29,552 bases of DNA from an uncultured Bacilli bacterium (GCA_934183705.1 CAKPSW010000006.1:1-29552), one strand, 5' to 3'. Shown: positions 15,181-24,992, counted from the first letter of the stretch. Numbers and translations are program-made. The notes: a model not told the origin generated them from the sequence alone.

Positions 15181-17088
15181 ATGACAGCAAAATATGATGA
15201 AAGTTCAATAAAAATACTAGAAGGTTTAGAAGCAGTAAGAAAAAGACCAGGTATGTATATTGGATCTACTGATAAAAGAGGATTACATCATCTTGTATGG
15301 GAAATAGTTGATAACTCAATAGATGAAGCATTAAATGGCTATGGTAACCATTTAAAAATAGTATTACATAAAGATGGTTCAGTAAGTGTAACTGATAAAG
15401 GAAGAGGTTTGCCAGTAGGTATGCATTCATCTGGAAAATCAACTCCCGAAGTAATATATACAGTATTGCATGCTGGTGGTAAATTTACTGAAGGTGGTTA
15501 TAAAGTATCTGGAGGACTTCATGGAGTAGGTGGATCAGTTGTAAATGCCCTAAGTAGTGTTATGGAAGTAGTAACCAGAAGAGATGGTGGAGAATACTAT
15601 ATCAAATTTGAAAACGGTGGTAAAGTAGTAGTACCATTAAAAAAAGTAGGAACAACAAATAGAACTGGAACCACTGTAAAATTCAAACCAGATCCTGCTA
15701 TCTTTCCAGTAACAACATTTAGTTTTTCTACTATATGTGAAAGAATGCAAGAGAGTGCCTTCCTTATTAGTGGACTTACAATAGAAGTAGTAGACGAAAT
15801 AGAAGGAAGAAGTGAAAAATTCTTATATGAAAATGGTTTAGAAGCCTTCTGCGAATATCTAAATGAAGGAAAAAACACTCTACATAAACCACTATGTTTT
15901 ACTTCTAGTAAAGACAAAATAAACGTTTCAGTAGCTATGCAATATACCGATAGCTATTCTGAAAACATAGTATCATTTGTTAATGATGTAAAAACAAGTG
16001 ATGGAGGTACTCATGAAGTAGGTTTTAAAACCGCTATTACAAAAGTATTAAATGATTATGCAAAAGCTAATGGCTATTTAAAAGGAAAAGATAAAAGTTT
16101 TGATGGCTCTGATGTAAGAGAAGGATTAACCGCTATTATATCAGTTCAAATACCTGAAGATTTATTACAATTTGAAGGACAAACCAAAGCCAAGTTAGGA
16201 ACTCCCGTAGCTAGAACTATCGTAGAATCAATAACATCAGAAAAATTAAAATACTTCCTAGAAGAAAACAAAACAGTAGCTACCGGAATAATAAATAAAG
16301 CATTAAAAGGTAAAGAAGCAAGAGAAGCCGCAAGACGTGCTAGAGAAGAAACAAGAAAAGGCAAAGATACCAAAAAAACAGAAAAACTATTATCCGGTAA
16401 ATTAACACCAGCTCAAAGTAGAAAAGCCAGCGAAAAAGAACTCTTTATCGTAGAAGGAGATTCAGCTGGAGGTTCTGCAAAACAAGGAAGAGATAGAAAA
16501 ACTCAAGCTATCTTACCACTTCGAGGTAAAGTATTAAATACCGAAAAAACAAGAATGGAAGAAATATTCAAAAACGAAGAAATAAATACTCTAATATATA
16601 CTATTGGAGCAGGTGTTGGAGCGGATTTTAATCCAAAAGACATAAATTATGGTAAAGTAGTAATTATGACCGATGCTGATGATGATGGAGCACATATCCA
16701 GTGCTTACTTCTTACATTCTTCTATAGATATATGCGTCCTTTAATAGAAGAAGGACATCTCTATATAGCCATGCCTCCATTATATAAAGTAAGTCATGGT
16801 AGCAAACACATCTATGCTTGGACTAATGAAGAATTAAAAGAAGAAACAAAAGGAAAAACAAACTATAGAGTTCAAAGATATAAAGGACTAGGTGAAATGA
16901 ATGCTAGTCAACTTTGGGAAACAACTATGAATCCAGAAGAGAGAAAACTAATCAAAGTAAATATAACAGATGCCGCTCTAGCAGAAAAAAGAGTATCCGT
17001 ATTAATGGGAGATTCAGTATCACCAAGAAAAACATGGATAGAAGAAAATGTTGTTTTCTCATTAGAAGATGACTACAAAATAGCTTAA
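15181..17088 (+). CDS. parE: DNA topoisomerase IV subunit B (ParE)
   Basis: The 635-aa protein has the GHKL ATPase domain (EIVDNSIDEA; DKGRGLPVG; GGLHGVGGSVVNALS), the transducer (QFEGQTKAKLGT) and the TOPRIM domain (EGDSAGGSAKQGRDR; MTDADDDGAHI; RYKGLGEMN). I call it ParE rather than GyrB because it has IPEDLLQFEGQTK where GyrB has NPQFEGQTK, and because LRGKVLNTEK...NEEINTLIYTIGAGVGADF is ParE-like. Topoisomerase IV decatenates daughter chromosomes and needs ParC. parC usually follows directly but is not in this window. Length is normal. It has its own promoter and a weak AAAGAGTGAT ribosome site. A GyrB role cannot be fully excluded if the genome has no other copy. Confidence 0.9.
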   Translation: MTAKYDESSIKILEGLEAVRKRPGMYIGSTDKRGLHHLVWEIVDNSIDEALNGYGNHLKIVLHKDGSVSVTDKGRGLPVGMHSSGKSTPEVIYTVLHAGGKFTEGGYKVSGGLHGVGGSVVNALSSVMEVVTRRDGGEYYIKFENGGKVVVPLKKVGTTNRTGTTVKFKPDPAIFPVTTFSFSTICERMQESAFLISGLTIEVVDEIEGRSEKFLYENGLEAFCEYLNEGKNTLHKPLCFTSSKDKINVSVAMQYTDSYSENIVSFVNDVKTSDGGTHEVGFKTAITKVLNDYAKANGYLKGKDKSFDGSDVREGLTAIISVQIPEDLLQFEGQTKAKLGTPVARTIVESITSEKLKYFLEENKTVATGIINKALKGKEAREAARRAREETRKGKDTKKTEKLLSGKLTPAQSRKASEKELFIVEGDSAGGSAKQGRDRKTQAILPLRGKVLNTEKTRMEEIFKNEEINTLIYTIGAGVGADFNPKDINYGKVVIMTDADDDGAHIQCLLLTFFYRYMRPLIEEGHLYIAMPPLYKVSHGSKHIYAWTNEELKEETKGKTNYRVQRYKGLGEMNASQLWETTMNPEERKLIKVNITDAALAEKRVSVLMGDSVSPRKTWIEENVVFSLEDDYKIA

Positions 17089-17277
17089 AGTTTTATAAAC
17101 TATACAAAAAGTCAAAAAGGCAATATAAAAATCTTGACAATCCTAGTGATATTGTTATTAATAAACTAGCAAAATCCCGCGAGTTTAAAAATGATAACTA
17201 TTTTAGCAAATGATAACAATGTTATAGAAATAACAAAATTAAATAAGCAAAAATTAATTGGTTATGCAAATAGATAA
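17073..17277 (+). pseudogene. possible gene remnant between parE and cdsA
   Basis: A 46-codon open stretch without a start (17073-17213) reads as a plausible protein tail (YKNLDNPSDIVINKLAKSRE, then FKNDNYFSK, stop). A second short frame from ATG 17191 to 17277 gives MITILANDNNVIEITKLNKQ, then KLIGYANR, stop. The two are in different frames and overlap. This could be the frameshifted remainder of one gene, or chance in AT-rich DNA. I do not recognise a family. The only GC-rich patch nearby (TCCCGCGAG at about 17175-17183) lies in the first frame. Confidence 0.25.
17134..17161 (+). promoter_or_regulatory. putative promoter upstream of cdsA-rseP
   Basis: Consensus TTGACA at 17134-17139 is followed at 16 nt by TATTAA (17156-17161), a moderate -10. 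The cdsA start is about 160 nt downstream, so a long leader is implied. Confidence 0.4.
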
Positions 17278-17322
17278 GTATTGTATGACTAAAGAAATAG
17301 AAAAATAACTTAAGGAGGAAAT

Positions 17323-18102
17323 ATGAAAAAAAGAATTCTAGGAGCTGCTATAGTCCTAATAGTCCTAATAACATCTATCCTTTTAGGAGATATCCCTTTT
17401 GCTATAACAATATCACTAGTGGCATTATTAGGATTAAAAGAACTTATAGATATAAAATATAAAAATAAAGATATCAAAGCAATAAAAATATTATCATCAA
17501 TTTCTATGTTATTAATATTATTTAATAATACATTGTATACTCTAGATATAAAAGTATTAATATATCTGCCAATATTAATATTAATACTTCCAGTAGTATT
17601 TTATAATAATAAAGAAAAGTATAATATAAATGATGCCTTTTATTTCTTAGGAATAACATATTTCTTATCATTTGCCTTTAGTAATATAATCACTATGCGA
17701 GAGTTAAGTATTCATAAGTGTATATATATATTTATAATATCTTTTATTACAGATACGTATGCTTATATAGGTGGTATGTTAATAGGAAGAAAACACTTTA
17801 CTACAATATCACCTAAAAAAACAATTGAAGGTTCCCTAATAGGAGCCTTAACAGGTACATTTATTGGAAGTATGTATTATATAATGTTTATAAATGACCT
17901 ATCTATTATAAAGATAATTATATTAAGTATAATATTAACTATCCTTAGTGAATTAGGAGATTTAGTCTTTAGTAGTATAAAAAGATATTTCGGTAAGAAA
18001 GATTATTCAAATTTAATACCAGGTCATGGTGGAATATTAGATAGATTCGATAGTGTAATATTTGTAAGTTTAGGTATGGCACTATTACTTAGTATTTTAT
18101 AA
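17323..18102 (+). CDS. cdsA: phosphatidate cytidylyltransferase (CDP-diglyceride synthase)
   Basis: The 259-aa polytopic membrane enzyme makes CDP-diacylglycerol from phosphatidate and CTP, the precursor of phosphatidylglycerol and cardiolipin. The family signature is complete near the C terminus: [20 protein letters not shown], then GILDR (about 218-242). [15 protein letters not shown] is the other conserved block. It starts after AAGGAGGAAAT and is followed by rseP 12 nt after its stop. The cdsA-rseP order is common in bacteria; dxr, often placed between them, is missing here. Confidence 0.95.
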   Translation: MKKRILGAAIVLIVLITSILLGDIPFAITISLVALLGLKELIDIKYKNKDIKAIKILSSISMLLILFNNTLYTLDIKVLIYLPILILILPVVFYNNKEKYNINDAFYFLGITYFLSFAFSNIITMRELSIHKCIYIFIISFITDTYAYIGGMLIGRKHFTTISPKKTIEGSLIGALTGTFIGSMYYIMFINDLSIIKIIILSIILTILSELGDLVFSSIKRYFGKKDYSNLIPGHGGILDRFDSVIFVSLGMALLLSIL

Positions 18103-18114
18103 GGAGGAAAAATA

Positions 18115-19155
18115 ATGGGAATAATATGGTTTATAGTAATTTTAGGGGGAATAGTATTAGTACATGAATTTGGACATTTTATCTTTTCAAAAATATTTGG
18201 AGTATATGTATATGAATTTTCAATAGGAATGGGACCTAAATTACTTCACTATAAAAAGAAAGGTGGCGAAACAGAATATTGCCTAAGATTAATTCCAATA
18301 GGAGGTTTCGTATCTTTAGCAGGTGAAGATGCCGATGATAACAGCAAAATACCAAAAGAAAGAATGCTATATAGCAAACCAGTATGGCAAAGATTTCTTA
18401 TTATGATAGCGGGAGCAATGAACAACTTCATAACAGCTTTTATATTATTATTTTTAATAGGTTTAATATGGGGAAGTGTATCAACTAAACCACTTATAGA
18501 TAGTGTAAATCCCGAATATCCAGCTTTCACAGCAGGTATAGAAAAAGGCGATACTATCATAAAAATAGATAATCACAAAATATCAAGTTGGAATGAAGTA
18601 CAATTGTATATAGGAATAAGTGAAGGAAAAGAAATGACATTCACCCTAAAAGATGTAAACAATAAAGTAAGAGAAGTAAAAGTAACTCCAGAGACCATTA
18701 CTAATGAAGAAGGAAATAAAAGTTACATAGTAGGTATAAGCTTAGATAACACAGTAAAACATGGCTTTACAAATGCTTTATCTTATGCTGGAAATACTAC
18801 TGTATCTTTATATAAATTAATGCTAACTACATTAAAACAACTCTTTGTAGGAGGAGTATCAGTAAAAGACTTATCAGGACCAGTAGGTATCTATACCGTA
18901 GTGGACTCTCAAGCAAAACAAGGAATCCAAAGTATAATATACTTAATGGCATATTTATCAATGAATGTAGGAGTAATAAACCTATTACCATTCCCAGCTT
19001 TTGATGGAGGAAGAGTATTATTCCTAATAATAGAAAAAATAAGAAGAAAACCAATAAAAAGAGAAGTAGAAGGAATGGTAAATACTATTGGATTTGGCCT
19101 ATTAATGCTCCTAATGATATATGTAACATTTAATGATATATTAAGATTATTCTAA
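18115..19155 (+). CDS. rseP: site-2-type intramembrane zinc metalloprotease (RseP/RasP)
   Basis: The 346-aa polytopic protein has HEFGH at 17-21 in the first membrane helix, supplying two zinc ligands and the catalytic Glu. A PDZ domain lies at about 125-200 (AGIEKGDTIIKIDNHKI). NLLPFPAFDGGR (D297) in a later helix gives the third ligand. In Bacillus, RasP cuts anti-sigma factors and remnant signal peptides within the membrane. It shares the cdsA transcript, with an AAGGAGG ribosome site, and ends in a terminator. Confidence 0.95.
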   Translation: MGIIWFIVILGGIVLVHEFGHFIFSKIFGVYVYEFSIGMGPKLLHYKKKGGETEYCLRLIPIGGFVSLAGEDADDNSKIPKERMLYSKPVWQRFLIMIAGAMNNFITAFILLFLIGLIWGSVSTKPLIDSVNPEYPAFTAGIEKGDTIIKIDNHKISSWNEVQLYIGISEGKEMTFTLKDVNNKVREVKVTPETITNEEGNKSYIVGISLDNTVKHGFTNALSYAGNTTVSLYKLMLTTLKQLFVGGVSVKDLSGPVGIYTVVDSQAKQGIQSIIYLMAYLSMNVGVINLLPFPAFDGGRVLFLIIEKIRRKPIKREVEGMVNTIGFGLLMLLMIYVTFNDILRLF

Positions 19156-19177
19156 AGAACTACTAAAGTTCTTTTTT
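19154..19177 (+). terminator. terminator after rseP
   Basis: AAAGAAC (19154-19160) and GTTCTTT (19168-19174) form a stem with a 7-nt loop and further T residues; it overlaps the rseP stop. Confidence 0.8.
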
Positions 19178-19191
19178 CTTTTACATAAATA

Positions 19192-19213
19192 TAAAAAAGT
19201 ACCAAATGGTACT
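19192..19213 (-). terminator. terminator of the radical SAM gene (minus strand)
   Basis: AGTACC (19198-19203) and GGTACT (19208-19213) form a 6-bp stem with a 4-nt loop. On the minus strand the hairpin is followed by TTTTT. It lies just past the stop codon of the minus-strand gene. Confidence 0.75.
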
Positions 19214-19217
19214 AATA

Positions 19218-20150
19218 TTAACTATTAAAATATTTACCCTGATAAGTATCTCTTCTCTTCATTTCTTTATCAATATCATTTAAAACACAAAACTTCTTAA
19301 CAAGCCATCTAGGTTCTACCAAAGTATTAATATCTGGATCAGCAGTAATTCTATGAATTACTATTTTTTCATCTAAAAGTTCTAACTGTTTAATAACAAT
19401 ATCAATATATTCATCTTTAGTTAAAATATGAAACTTATCTTTATTATATAAAATCTCTAAAGGAGTATCTTTAATAATATTAAGCATATGAATCTTAATA
19501 CCTTGAATATCAAGCTTATTAAGATGTCTTACAGTATTTAACATATCATCTTCATCCTCGTAAGGGAGTCCATTAATAATATGTACTACCACATTAATAT
19601 TTCTATTCCTAAGTTTTTTAACCATATCATCAAATTCCCCTAAAGTATGTCCTCTATTAATAAGAATAGAACTATCTTCCTTAGTAGTTTGAAGTCCTAG
19701 CTCAATAGTTAAAAAAGTTCTTTTAGACAACTCTTCTAAGTAATCTAAAACATCATCACTAATAGCATCACATCTAGTAGCAACATCAAGACCAATAACA
19801 TTATCTATACCCAAAACACTCTCATATTTTTCCTTTAATACACAAAGAGGAGCATAAGTATTAGTTCTAGCTTGAAAATAAGCAATATACTTAGCATTAG
19901 GCCATTTTTTAGCAAGTACATCTTTAACATCATTAAACTGATCTACTAAACTCTTACTAGGATTACCACCAAATTCACCAGCTCCACTTTTAGAACAATA
20001 TATACATCCACCATATCCTTTTGTACCATCAATATTAGGACAAGTAAAACCAGCATTCAAACTAATCTTACATACCTTAGAATTAAATTTATTTCTTAAG
20101 TAATAATTAAGAGTATGATATCTTTTATTATCCAAAGTATATTTAAACAT
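19218..20150 (-). CDS. YtqA-type (TIGR01212-like) radical SAM protein
   Basis: The 310-aa protein has the radical SAM 4Fe-4S Cys set C37-x11-C49-x2-C52 (TCPNIDGTKGYGGCIYC), the spacing of the Elp3-like YtqA family. Other family stretches are YIAYFQARTNTYAP, TIELGLQT and VVVHIINGLPYED. Family members bind SAM and an iron-sulfur cluster; the natural substrate is not established. The start is the ATG at 20150, because GGGTGAT precedes it. An in-frame TTG twelve bases upstream is next to that ribosome site. It is divergent from the MFS-like gene, with about 64 nt between starts. Confidence 0.9.
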   Translation of the reverse strand: MFKYTLDNKRYHTLNYYLRNKFNSKVCKISLNAGFTCPNIDGTKGYGGCIYCSKSGAGEFGGNPSKSLVDQFNDVKDVLAKKWPNAKYIAYFQARTNTYAPLCVLKEKYESVLGIDNVIGLDVATRCDAISDDVLDYLEELSKRTFLTIELGLQTTKEDSSILINRGHTLGEFDDMVKKLRNRNINVVVHIINGLPYEDEDDMLNTVRHLNKLDIQGIKIHMLNIIKDTPLEILYNKDKFHILTKDEYIDIVIKQLELLDEKIVIHRITADPDINTLVEPRWLVKKFCVLNDIDKEMKRRDTYQGKYFNS

Positions 20151-20214
20151 CAAATCACCCAATCAATATTGTATCATAAAATAAATAAAATACATACTAA
20201 TAAATGGTGATAAC

Positions 20215-21300
20215 ATGAATAATATAAAAAGATATGATATATTCATACTGATATCTACTATAGCAAGAAATATAGTAGAAATATTCTCTTCAGTATTATT
20301 ATATAAAATGGGCTATTCCCTAAAAGATATTCTCTTATTTTTTACTATTTTATATTTTACTGGAGGAGTAACTAGTATTATAGTTATATATCTAACTAAA
20401 TATATAAATGCCAAATATATATTAATACTATCAAGTATAATATTCAGCCTAAGTTTCTATTTTATGTCTACAATGGATAAAACAATTAATAATCTAATAA
20501 TATTTAGTATAATATATGGAATAACATCTTATAGTTATCACAGCCTAAGACACTATTTTGCAATAAAAACAATAGATAAAGAAAGAAAAAAAGAAATAGG
20601 AAGTATCCTAATATTTAGTAATATAGGCCTAATAATATCCCCAATACTAGTTAGTTATGTAACAAAAAAACTATCACTAATAATTCTTGCCATAATAGTA
20701 ATAATCCTATCTATATTAGCTATCTTACCATTATTCAAATTAAATATCAAAGAAGACAATAATATAATAAAATACCAAAAAATCGAAAAAAACAAATTAA
20801 AATTCTTTATCTTAGAGCAGGCTAAAGTAATTAATCTCTCTCTAGAACCATTATATTTATATCTATTTATAAATAGTAAGATAGAATATGTAGGTATATT
20901 TAATACTATTATAGGTATATCATCATGTATATTTATCTATTTCTTTATAAGAAAAGTAAATGATAAAAAATATTTTAAATATCTAAATATAATATTTTGT
21001 CTAATACTATTACTTAAATTAAATATCACTAATAAATATCTAATATTAGTAATAGGTTTTCTTGAAGGACTAGGTATTAAAATGTTTGAAATAGTATCAG
21101 CAGAAAATATCTATAACATAAATAAAAATACCAATATAAAAGGTTATGTCTTACTAGTAGAAATAATATTTTGCATAACAAGAAGTATCTTCTGCCTGAT
21201 AGGCTATTTCATAAATAACATAAAAATAATATTATACTTAACAATAGTACTAATCTTTTTTGTTGGATTTGTTAAAAGAGATAAAAATAAAGACTGTTAA
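20215..21300 (+). CDS. MFS-like membrane transporter
   Basis: The 361-aa protein is almost entirely hydrophobic, with about ten to twelve membrane segments arranged in two halves. A basic loop (ATIDKERKKEIGS-like, about 118-128) matches the loop between helices of MFS carriers. The central cytoplasmic loop (KEDNNIIKYQKIEKNK) separates the halves. No substrate motif is recognised. At 361 aa it is short for an MFS protein (usually 380-430), so a helix may be missing. It begins after GGTGATAAC and runs close to the M23 gene, which has its own promoter. Confidence 0.72.
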   Translation: MNNIKRYDIFILISTIARNIVEIFSSVLLYKMGYSLKDILLFFTILYFTGGVTSIIVIYLTKYINAKYILILSSIIFSLSFYFMSTMDKTINNLIIFSIIYGITSYSYHSLRHYFAIKTIDKERKKEIGSILIFSNIGLIISPILVSYVTKKLSLIILAIIVIILSILAILPLFKLNIKEDNNIIKYQKIEKNKLKFFILEQAKVINLSLEPLYLYLFINSKIEYVGIFNTIIGISSCIFIYFFIRKVNDKKYFKYLNIIFCLILLLKLNITNKYLILVIGFLEGLGIKMFEIVSAENIYNINKNTNIKGYVLLVEIIFCITRSIFCLIGYFINNIKIILYLTIVLIFFVGFVKRDKNKDC

Positions 21301-21324
21301 AAAATGTAAAATAAAACCTAAATA

Positions 21325-21353
21325 TTGACTAAAATCAACATTTAATATATAAT
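21325..21353 (+). promoter_or_regulatory. SigA promoter of the M23 peptidase gene
   Basis: TTGACT at 21325-21330, a 17-nt spacer and TATAAT at 21348-21353; the start codon is 22 nt downstream. Confidence 0.8.
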
Positions 21354-21375
21354 TATTCTAGAAAGATGTGATTAT

Positions 21376-22542
21376 ATGAAAAGAAAGTTAATATTTATTT
21401 TTATAATAATGAGTATGATATTTATTCCAAGTTATCAAGCAGAAGCTAAAACATTAAGACAATTACAAGAAGAACTTGATAAATTAGAAAAATCATATAA
21501 TGAAAACAAAAATAAAAAGAAACTTACTGAGTCTGAGATAAATACACTAAATTCTCAAATTAATAATATTAATACTAATATTATTAATACTAAAAATGAA
21601 ATAAAAGTATCACAACAAGAAATAATAAATAATCAAAATGAAATAGAAGCCAAAAGTGACGAAACAGATGAATTATTAAAATTTCTTCAAATATCACAAG
21701 GTGGAAATGTTTATCTAGAATATTTATTTGAAGCAGATTCATATACTGATTTTATATATAGATATTCAGTAGTATCACAACTTACTGGACATAATAATAA
21801 GATAATGGATGAATTAGAAAGATTAAATAAAGAGTTAGAACAAAAGAAAAAAGACCTTGCTGAAAAACAAGCTACATTAGAAAAACAAAATAATGAATAT
21901 AATGCCAAAGTAGTGAAATTAAGAGCAAATTTAAATATCATTGACCAAGATGGAGCCACTATTGAAGAAGATATCCGTGATGGAAGAAAAGCAATTAACT
22001 ATTATAAAAATATGGGCTGTTCTTTAGATCAATCCCTTGATGCATGTGTTAGTGTTCAATATTCTGGTAACTGGCGTTATCCAATAGCCTATGGCACCGT
22101 ATCATCATTATATACTGGCAAAGCAGAAAGAACCGACTGGCCTGCTGGTGGACCACATCATGGAATTGACTTAGTTAATGATGAAATATATGGAATGCCA
22201 GTTTATGCTGCTGCTGATGGTACTGTTGGTACAGCAAGATGGATAACCGGCGGAGGTCACGCTGTCTATATATATCATAATGTTGGCGGCAAGAATTATA
22301 CAACTGTATATATGCACTTATCCAAAATAGCGGATGGCATAAAACAAGGAACAAAGGTTACTAGTGATACCGTTGTCGGTTATGCTGGAAATACTGGTGG
22401 AGATTATGGAGCACACTTACACTTTGGTGTTGCACATGATTGGCGTATTCCCGGAGACGATTTTAATAAGGGATCTATAGATCCAAAAGAAATTTTATAC
22501 TTCTCACCAGGCTTGTATGGACCAAATTTTTATAGAAAATAA
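21376..22542 (+). CDS. secreted coiled-coil M23 peptidoglycan endopeptidase (EnvC/PcsB-like)
   Basis: The 388-aa protein has a signal peptide (1-24, ending SYQAEA) and a long coiled coil (about 25-200, rich in Asn, Lys, Glu and Gln). A C-terminal LytM/M23 domain follows (about 235-380). Zinc ligands and catalytic residues look intact: H261 and D265 in HHGID, YMHL, and HLH at 347-349. It should cut peptide cross-links during division or wall growth. The coiled coil probably regulates it, as in FtsEX-controlled hydrolases, but ftsEX is not in the window. It has its own promoter and terminator. Confidence 0.9.
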   Translation: MKRKLIFIFIIMSMIFIPSYQAEAKTLRQLQEELDKLEKSYNENKNKKKLTESEINTLNSQINNINTNIINTKNEIKVSQQEIINNQNEIEAKSDETDELLKFLQISQGGNVYLEYLFEADSYTDFIYRYSVVSQLTGHNNKIMDELERLNKELEQKKKDLAEKQATLEKQNNEYNAKVVKLRANLNIIDQDGATIEEDIRDGRKAINYYKNMGCSLDQSLDACVSVQYSGNWRYPIAYGTVSSLYTGKAERTDWPAGGPHHGIDLVNDEIYGMPVYAAADGTVGTARWITGGGHAVYIYHNVGGKNYTTVYMHLSKIADGIKQGTKVTSDTVVGYAGNTGGDYGAHLHFGVAHDWRIPGDDFNKGSIDPKEILYFSPGLYGPNFYRK

Positions 22543-22563
22543 AGGGCATTATAAGCCCTTTTT
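22541..22563 (+). terminator. terminator after the M23 peptidase
   Basis: AAAGGGC (22541-22547) and GCCCTTT (22555-22561) form a 7-bp stem with a 7-nt loop, followed by more T residues. Confidence 0.88.
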
Positions 22564-22578
22564 AACTAGGAGGATGCT

Positions 22579-24900
22579 ATGAAAGGATTAACAAAATACG
22601 AAGTAGAATATAGAAGAAACAATGGCTTATCAAATGAAGAAAAAATAAAATATACAAGAACTACAAAAGAAATAGTTCTGTCAAACTGTATAACACTATT
22701 TAATATTTTAAATATATCACTATTTATATTAGTATTAACAACAGGTTCAATACAAAATACATTATTTGTAGGAACAATAATATTCAATACAATAATAGCA
22801 ATATATCAAGAATTAAAAGCCAAAAAAATATTAGATAATATTAAAGTAACTAAAAAAGATACAATAGTAGTTATAAGAGATGGAGAAAAACAGACTATCA
22901 AAAAAGAAGAATTAGTTCTTGATGATATCGTTTATATCTCATCAGGAGATTCAGCCTTAACTGATTTAGAAGTATTAAAATCAAGTAGTCTAGAAGTAGA
23001 TGAAAGTATAATAACTGGTGAATCTGATGCCATAATAAAGAGAAAAGATGATAAAATAATGTCAGGATCAATAATTACTAGTGGTAGCGGTTATGCCAAA
23101 GTAATAAGTGTAGGAAAAAATAGTTATGCTAGCAATCTAATAAAAGAAGCATCTGAAGTAAATGATAACTCTTCATACTTACAAAGAACAATTAATACTA
23201 TCCTAAAAATAGTAACCGTATTAATTATTCCTGTAGGAATACTATTATTTATAAGCCAATACTTTCATAGTAATCAAACATATAGTGAAGCAATATTATC
23301 TACCGTAGCGGGTATTATTGGTATGATACCAGAAGGATTAGTATTATTAACATCAATAGCCTTAACCGCAGGTGTTATAAAAATGGCTAAGAAAAAAGTT
23401 ATCATTCAAAAATTACATGGTATTGAAGTACTATCATGTACAGATGTATTATGTTTAGATAAAACAGGAACAATAACCGATGGAACAATGTCAGTAGTGG
23501 ATACCATAGTATTAGATAAAAGAGTAAATATAGATAATATTATAGCTAATATTAATACTGAAGAAGGAAATAATTCAACAGACATAGCCTTAAAAAATAA
23601 ATATGGTATAAAAACAGATTTAAATGTTACAGATAGAGTACCATTTAGTTCCGCTAAAAAATGTAGTATAACCACTATTGATAACACAAAATATTATTTA
23701 GGAGCCCTAGAATATATAACTGATAAAGAAATAACTGATTATGAACAGCTTGATAAATATATAAAAAAAGGCTATAGAATAATAACATTAGCTAGAGAAA
23801 AAGAAAAAATAGAAGTATTAGCATTCATAATAATAAAAGATAATATAAGACCATCAGCAGGAGAAACATTAAAATACTTTAAAGAACAAGGTGTAGAAAT
23901 AAAAATAATATCCGGAGATAATCCAATATCAGTATCAAATATATTAAGACAATTAGATTTTGAAGGATATGATAAATATATAGCAGGACCAGACTTACCA
24001 AAAGATTATGAAGAATTAATAACAGTAGCCCATGAAAAAGTAATCTTTGGCAGGATGACTCCAAAACAAAAACAAATGGTAATTAAGGCTTTAAAAGAAG
24101 ATAATACCGTATCCATGATAGGTGATGGAGTAAATGACGTATTAGGATTAAAAGAAGCTGACTGTGGAATAGCACTTCAAAATGGTGTAAATGCCGCTAG
24201 AAGTGTATCTGAAGTAGTACTAACAACAAGTGATTTCTCAGTATTACCAGATATAGTAAATGAAGGTAGAAGAGTAGTAAATAATATTGAACGTGTAGCG
24301 GCTATGTATTTAATAAAGACAACATATTCATTTCTATTATCCCTATTATCAATAGGATTGACATATGAATATCCATTCTATCCAATTCAATTATCACTAA
24401 TAAGCTCAGTATGTGTAGGAATTCCATCATTCTTCTTAGCCTTAGAACCAAACTATAACAAAGTAACTAAAGGATTTATATCAAAAGTATTTAGAAACGC
24501 TCTTCCAAATGGAATGACAGTAGTAATAAACATCTTTATAATAATAATGTTTTGCACAGTTTTCCATAAAGACTTCGAAAATTATCGTTTAGTAGTGGTA
24601 TCATTAACAGGCTTTATAACATTAAGACAACTATATACAATATGTAAACCATTAAACTTATGGAGAAAAATACTACTAATATTTTGTATAATATCCTTTT
24701 TAGAACTATTAATTTTACTTCCAGACTTGTTTTTAGTTTCAAAATTTGGTATAGTAAGTATCATCTTTATTTCATCACTTGCCTTTATAGATACTTATAT
24801 AATAGACTTTTTACAGGAAATATATGACAAAGTATTAATAAAAGTAAGGAGTATAAAAAATGAAATCAAAGAAAGAAAAGAAAGAAAAAAACATTCCTAG
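22579..24900 (+). CDS. cation-translocating P-type ATPase (CtpE-like)
   Basis: The 773-aa P-type ATPase has the actuator loop TGES (146-149), the phosphorylation site DKTGTIT starting at D294 and the hinge GDGVND (515-520). About eight to ten membrane helices are present, including MIPEGLVLLTS in helix 4. The order and the IPEGL motif place it with P-type ATPases like CtpE and its streptococcal relatives, probably moving Ca2+ or a similar cation; the ion is inferred. No N-terminal metal-binding domain is present. The start follows AGGAGG. The end overlaps the next small gene by 41 nt. Confidence 0.9.
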   Translation: MKGLTKYEVEYRRNNGLSNEEKIKYTRTTKEIVLSNCITLFNILNISLFILVLTTGSIQNTLFVGTIIFNTIIAIYQELKAKKILDNIKVTKKDTIVVIRDGEKQTIKKEELVLDDIVYISSGDSALTDLEVLKSSSLEVDESIITGESDAIIKRKDDKIMSGSIITSGSGYAKVISVGKNSYASNLIKEASEVNDNSSYLQRTINTILKIVTVLIIPVGILLFISQYFHSNQTYSEAILSTVAGIIGMIPEGLVLLTSIALTAGVIKMAKKKVIIQKLHGIEVLSCTDVLCLDKTGTITDGTMSVVDTIVLDKRVNIDNIIANINTEEGNNSTDIALKNKYGIKTDLNVTDRVPFSSAKKCSITTIDNTKYYLGALEYITDKEITDYEQLDKYIKKGYRIITLAREKEKIEVLAFIIIKDNIRPSAGETLKYFKEQGVEIKIISGDNPISVSNILRQLDFEGYDKYIAGPDLPKDYEELITVAHEKVIFGRMTPKQKQMVIKALKEDNTVSMIGDGVNDVLGLKEADCGIALQNGVNAARSVSEVVLTTSDFSVLPDIVNEGRRVVNNIERVAAMYLIKTTYSFLLSLLSIGLTYEYPFYPIQLSLISSVCVGIPSFFLALEPNYNKVTKGFISKVFRNALPNGMTVVINIFIIIMFCTVFHKDFENYRLVVVSLTGFITLRQLYTICKPLNLWRKILLIFCIISFLELLILLPDLFLVSKFGIVSIIFISSLAFIDTYIIDFLQEIYDKVLIKVRSIKNEIKERKERKKHS

Positions 24901-24985
24901 AATAATATGGGTAACAGGCATATATCTAATATTAATAATAATACTGGTGCTTGTAGTTATCTATAAAGTAAAATACGAGAGGTAG
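24860..24985 (+). CDS. 41-aa single-pass membrane protein
   Basis: The short open frame begins inside the end of the P-type ATPase gene, in another frame. AAGGAG (24846-24851) lies eight bases before its ATG. It encodes a Lys/Glu-rich cytoplasmic head of about 14 residues (KSKKEKKEKNIPR), one hydrophobic helix (IIWVTGIYLILIIILVLVVI) and a basic end. It stops 7 nt before obgE. The layout is that of a small membrane subunit or regulator of the neighbouring ATPase, but the function is unknown. Confidence 0.6.
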   Translation: MKSKKEKKEKNIPRIIWVTGIYLILIIILVLVVIYKVKYER

Positions 24986-24992
24986 TGATAAC

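Noticed and set aside
15181..17088. gyrB
   Set aside because: The PEDLLQFEGQTK and NEEINTLIYTIGAGVGADF stretches fit ParE better than GyrB, though it is the same superfamily.
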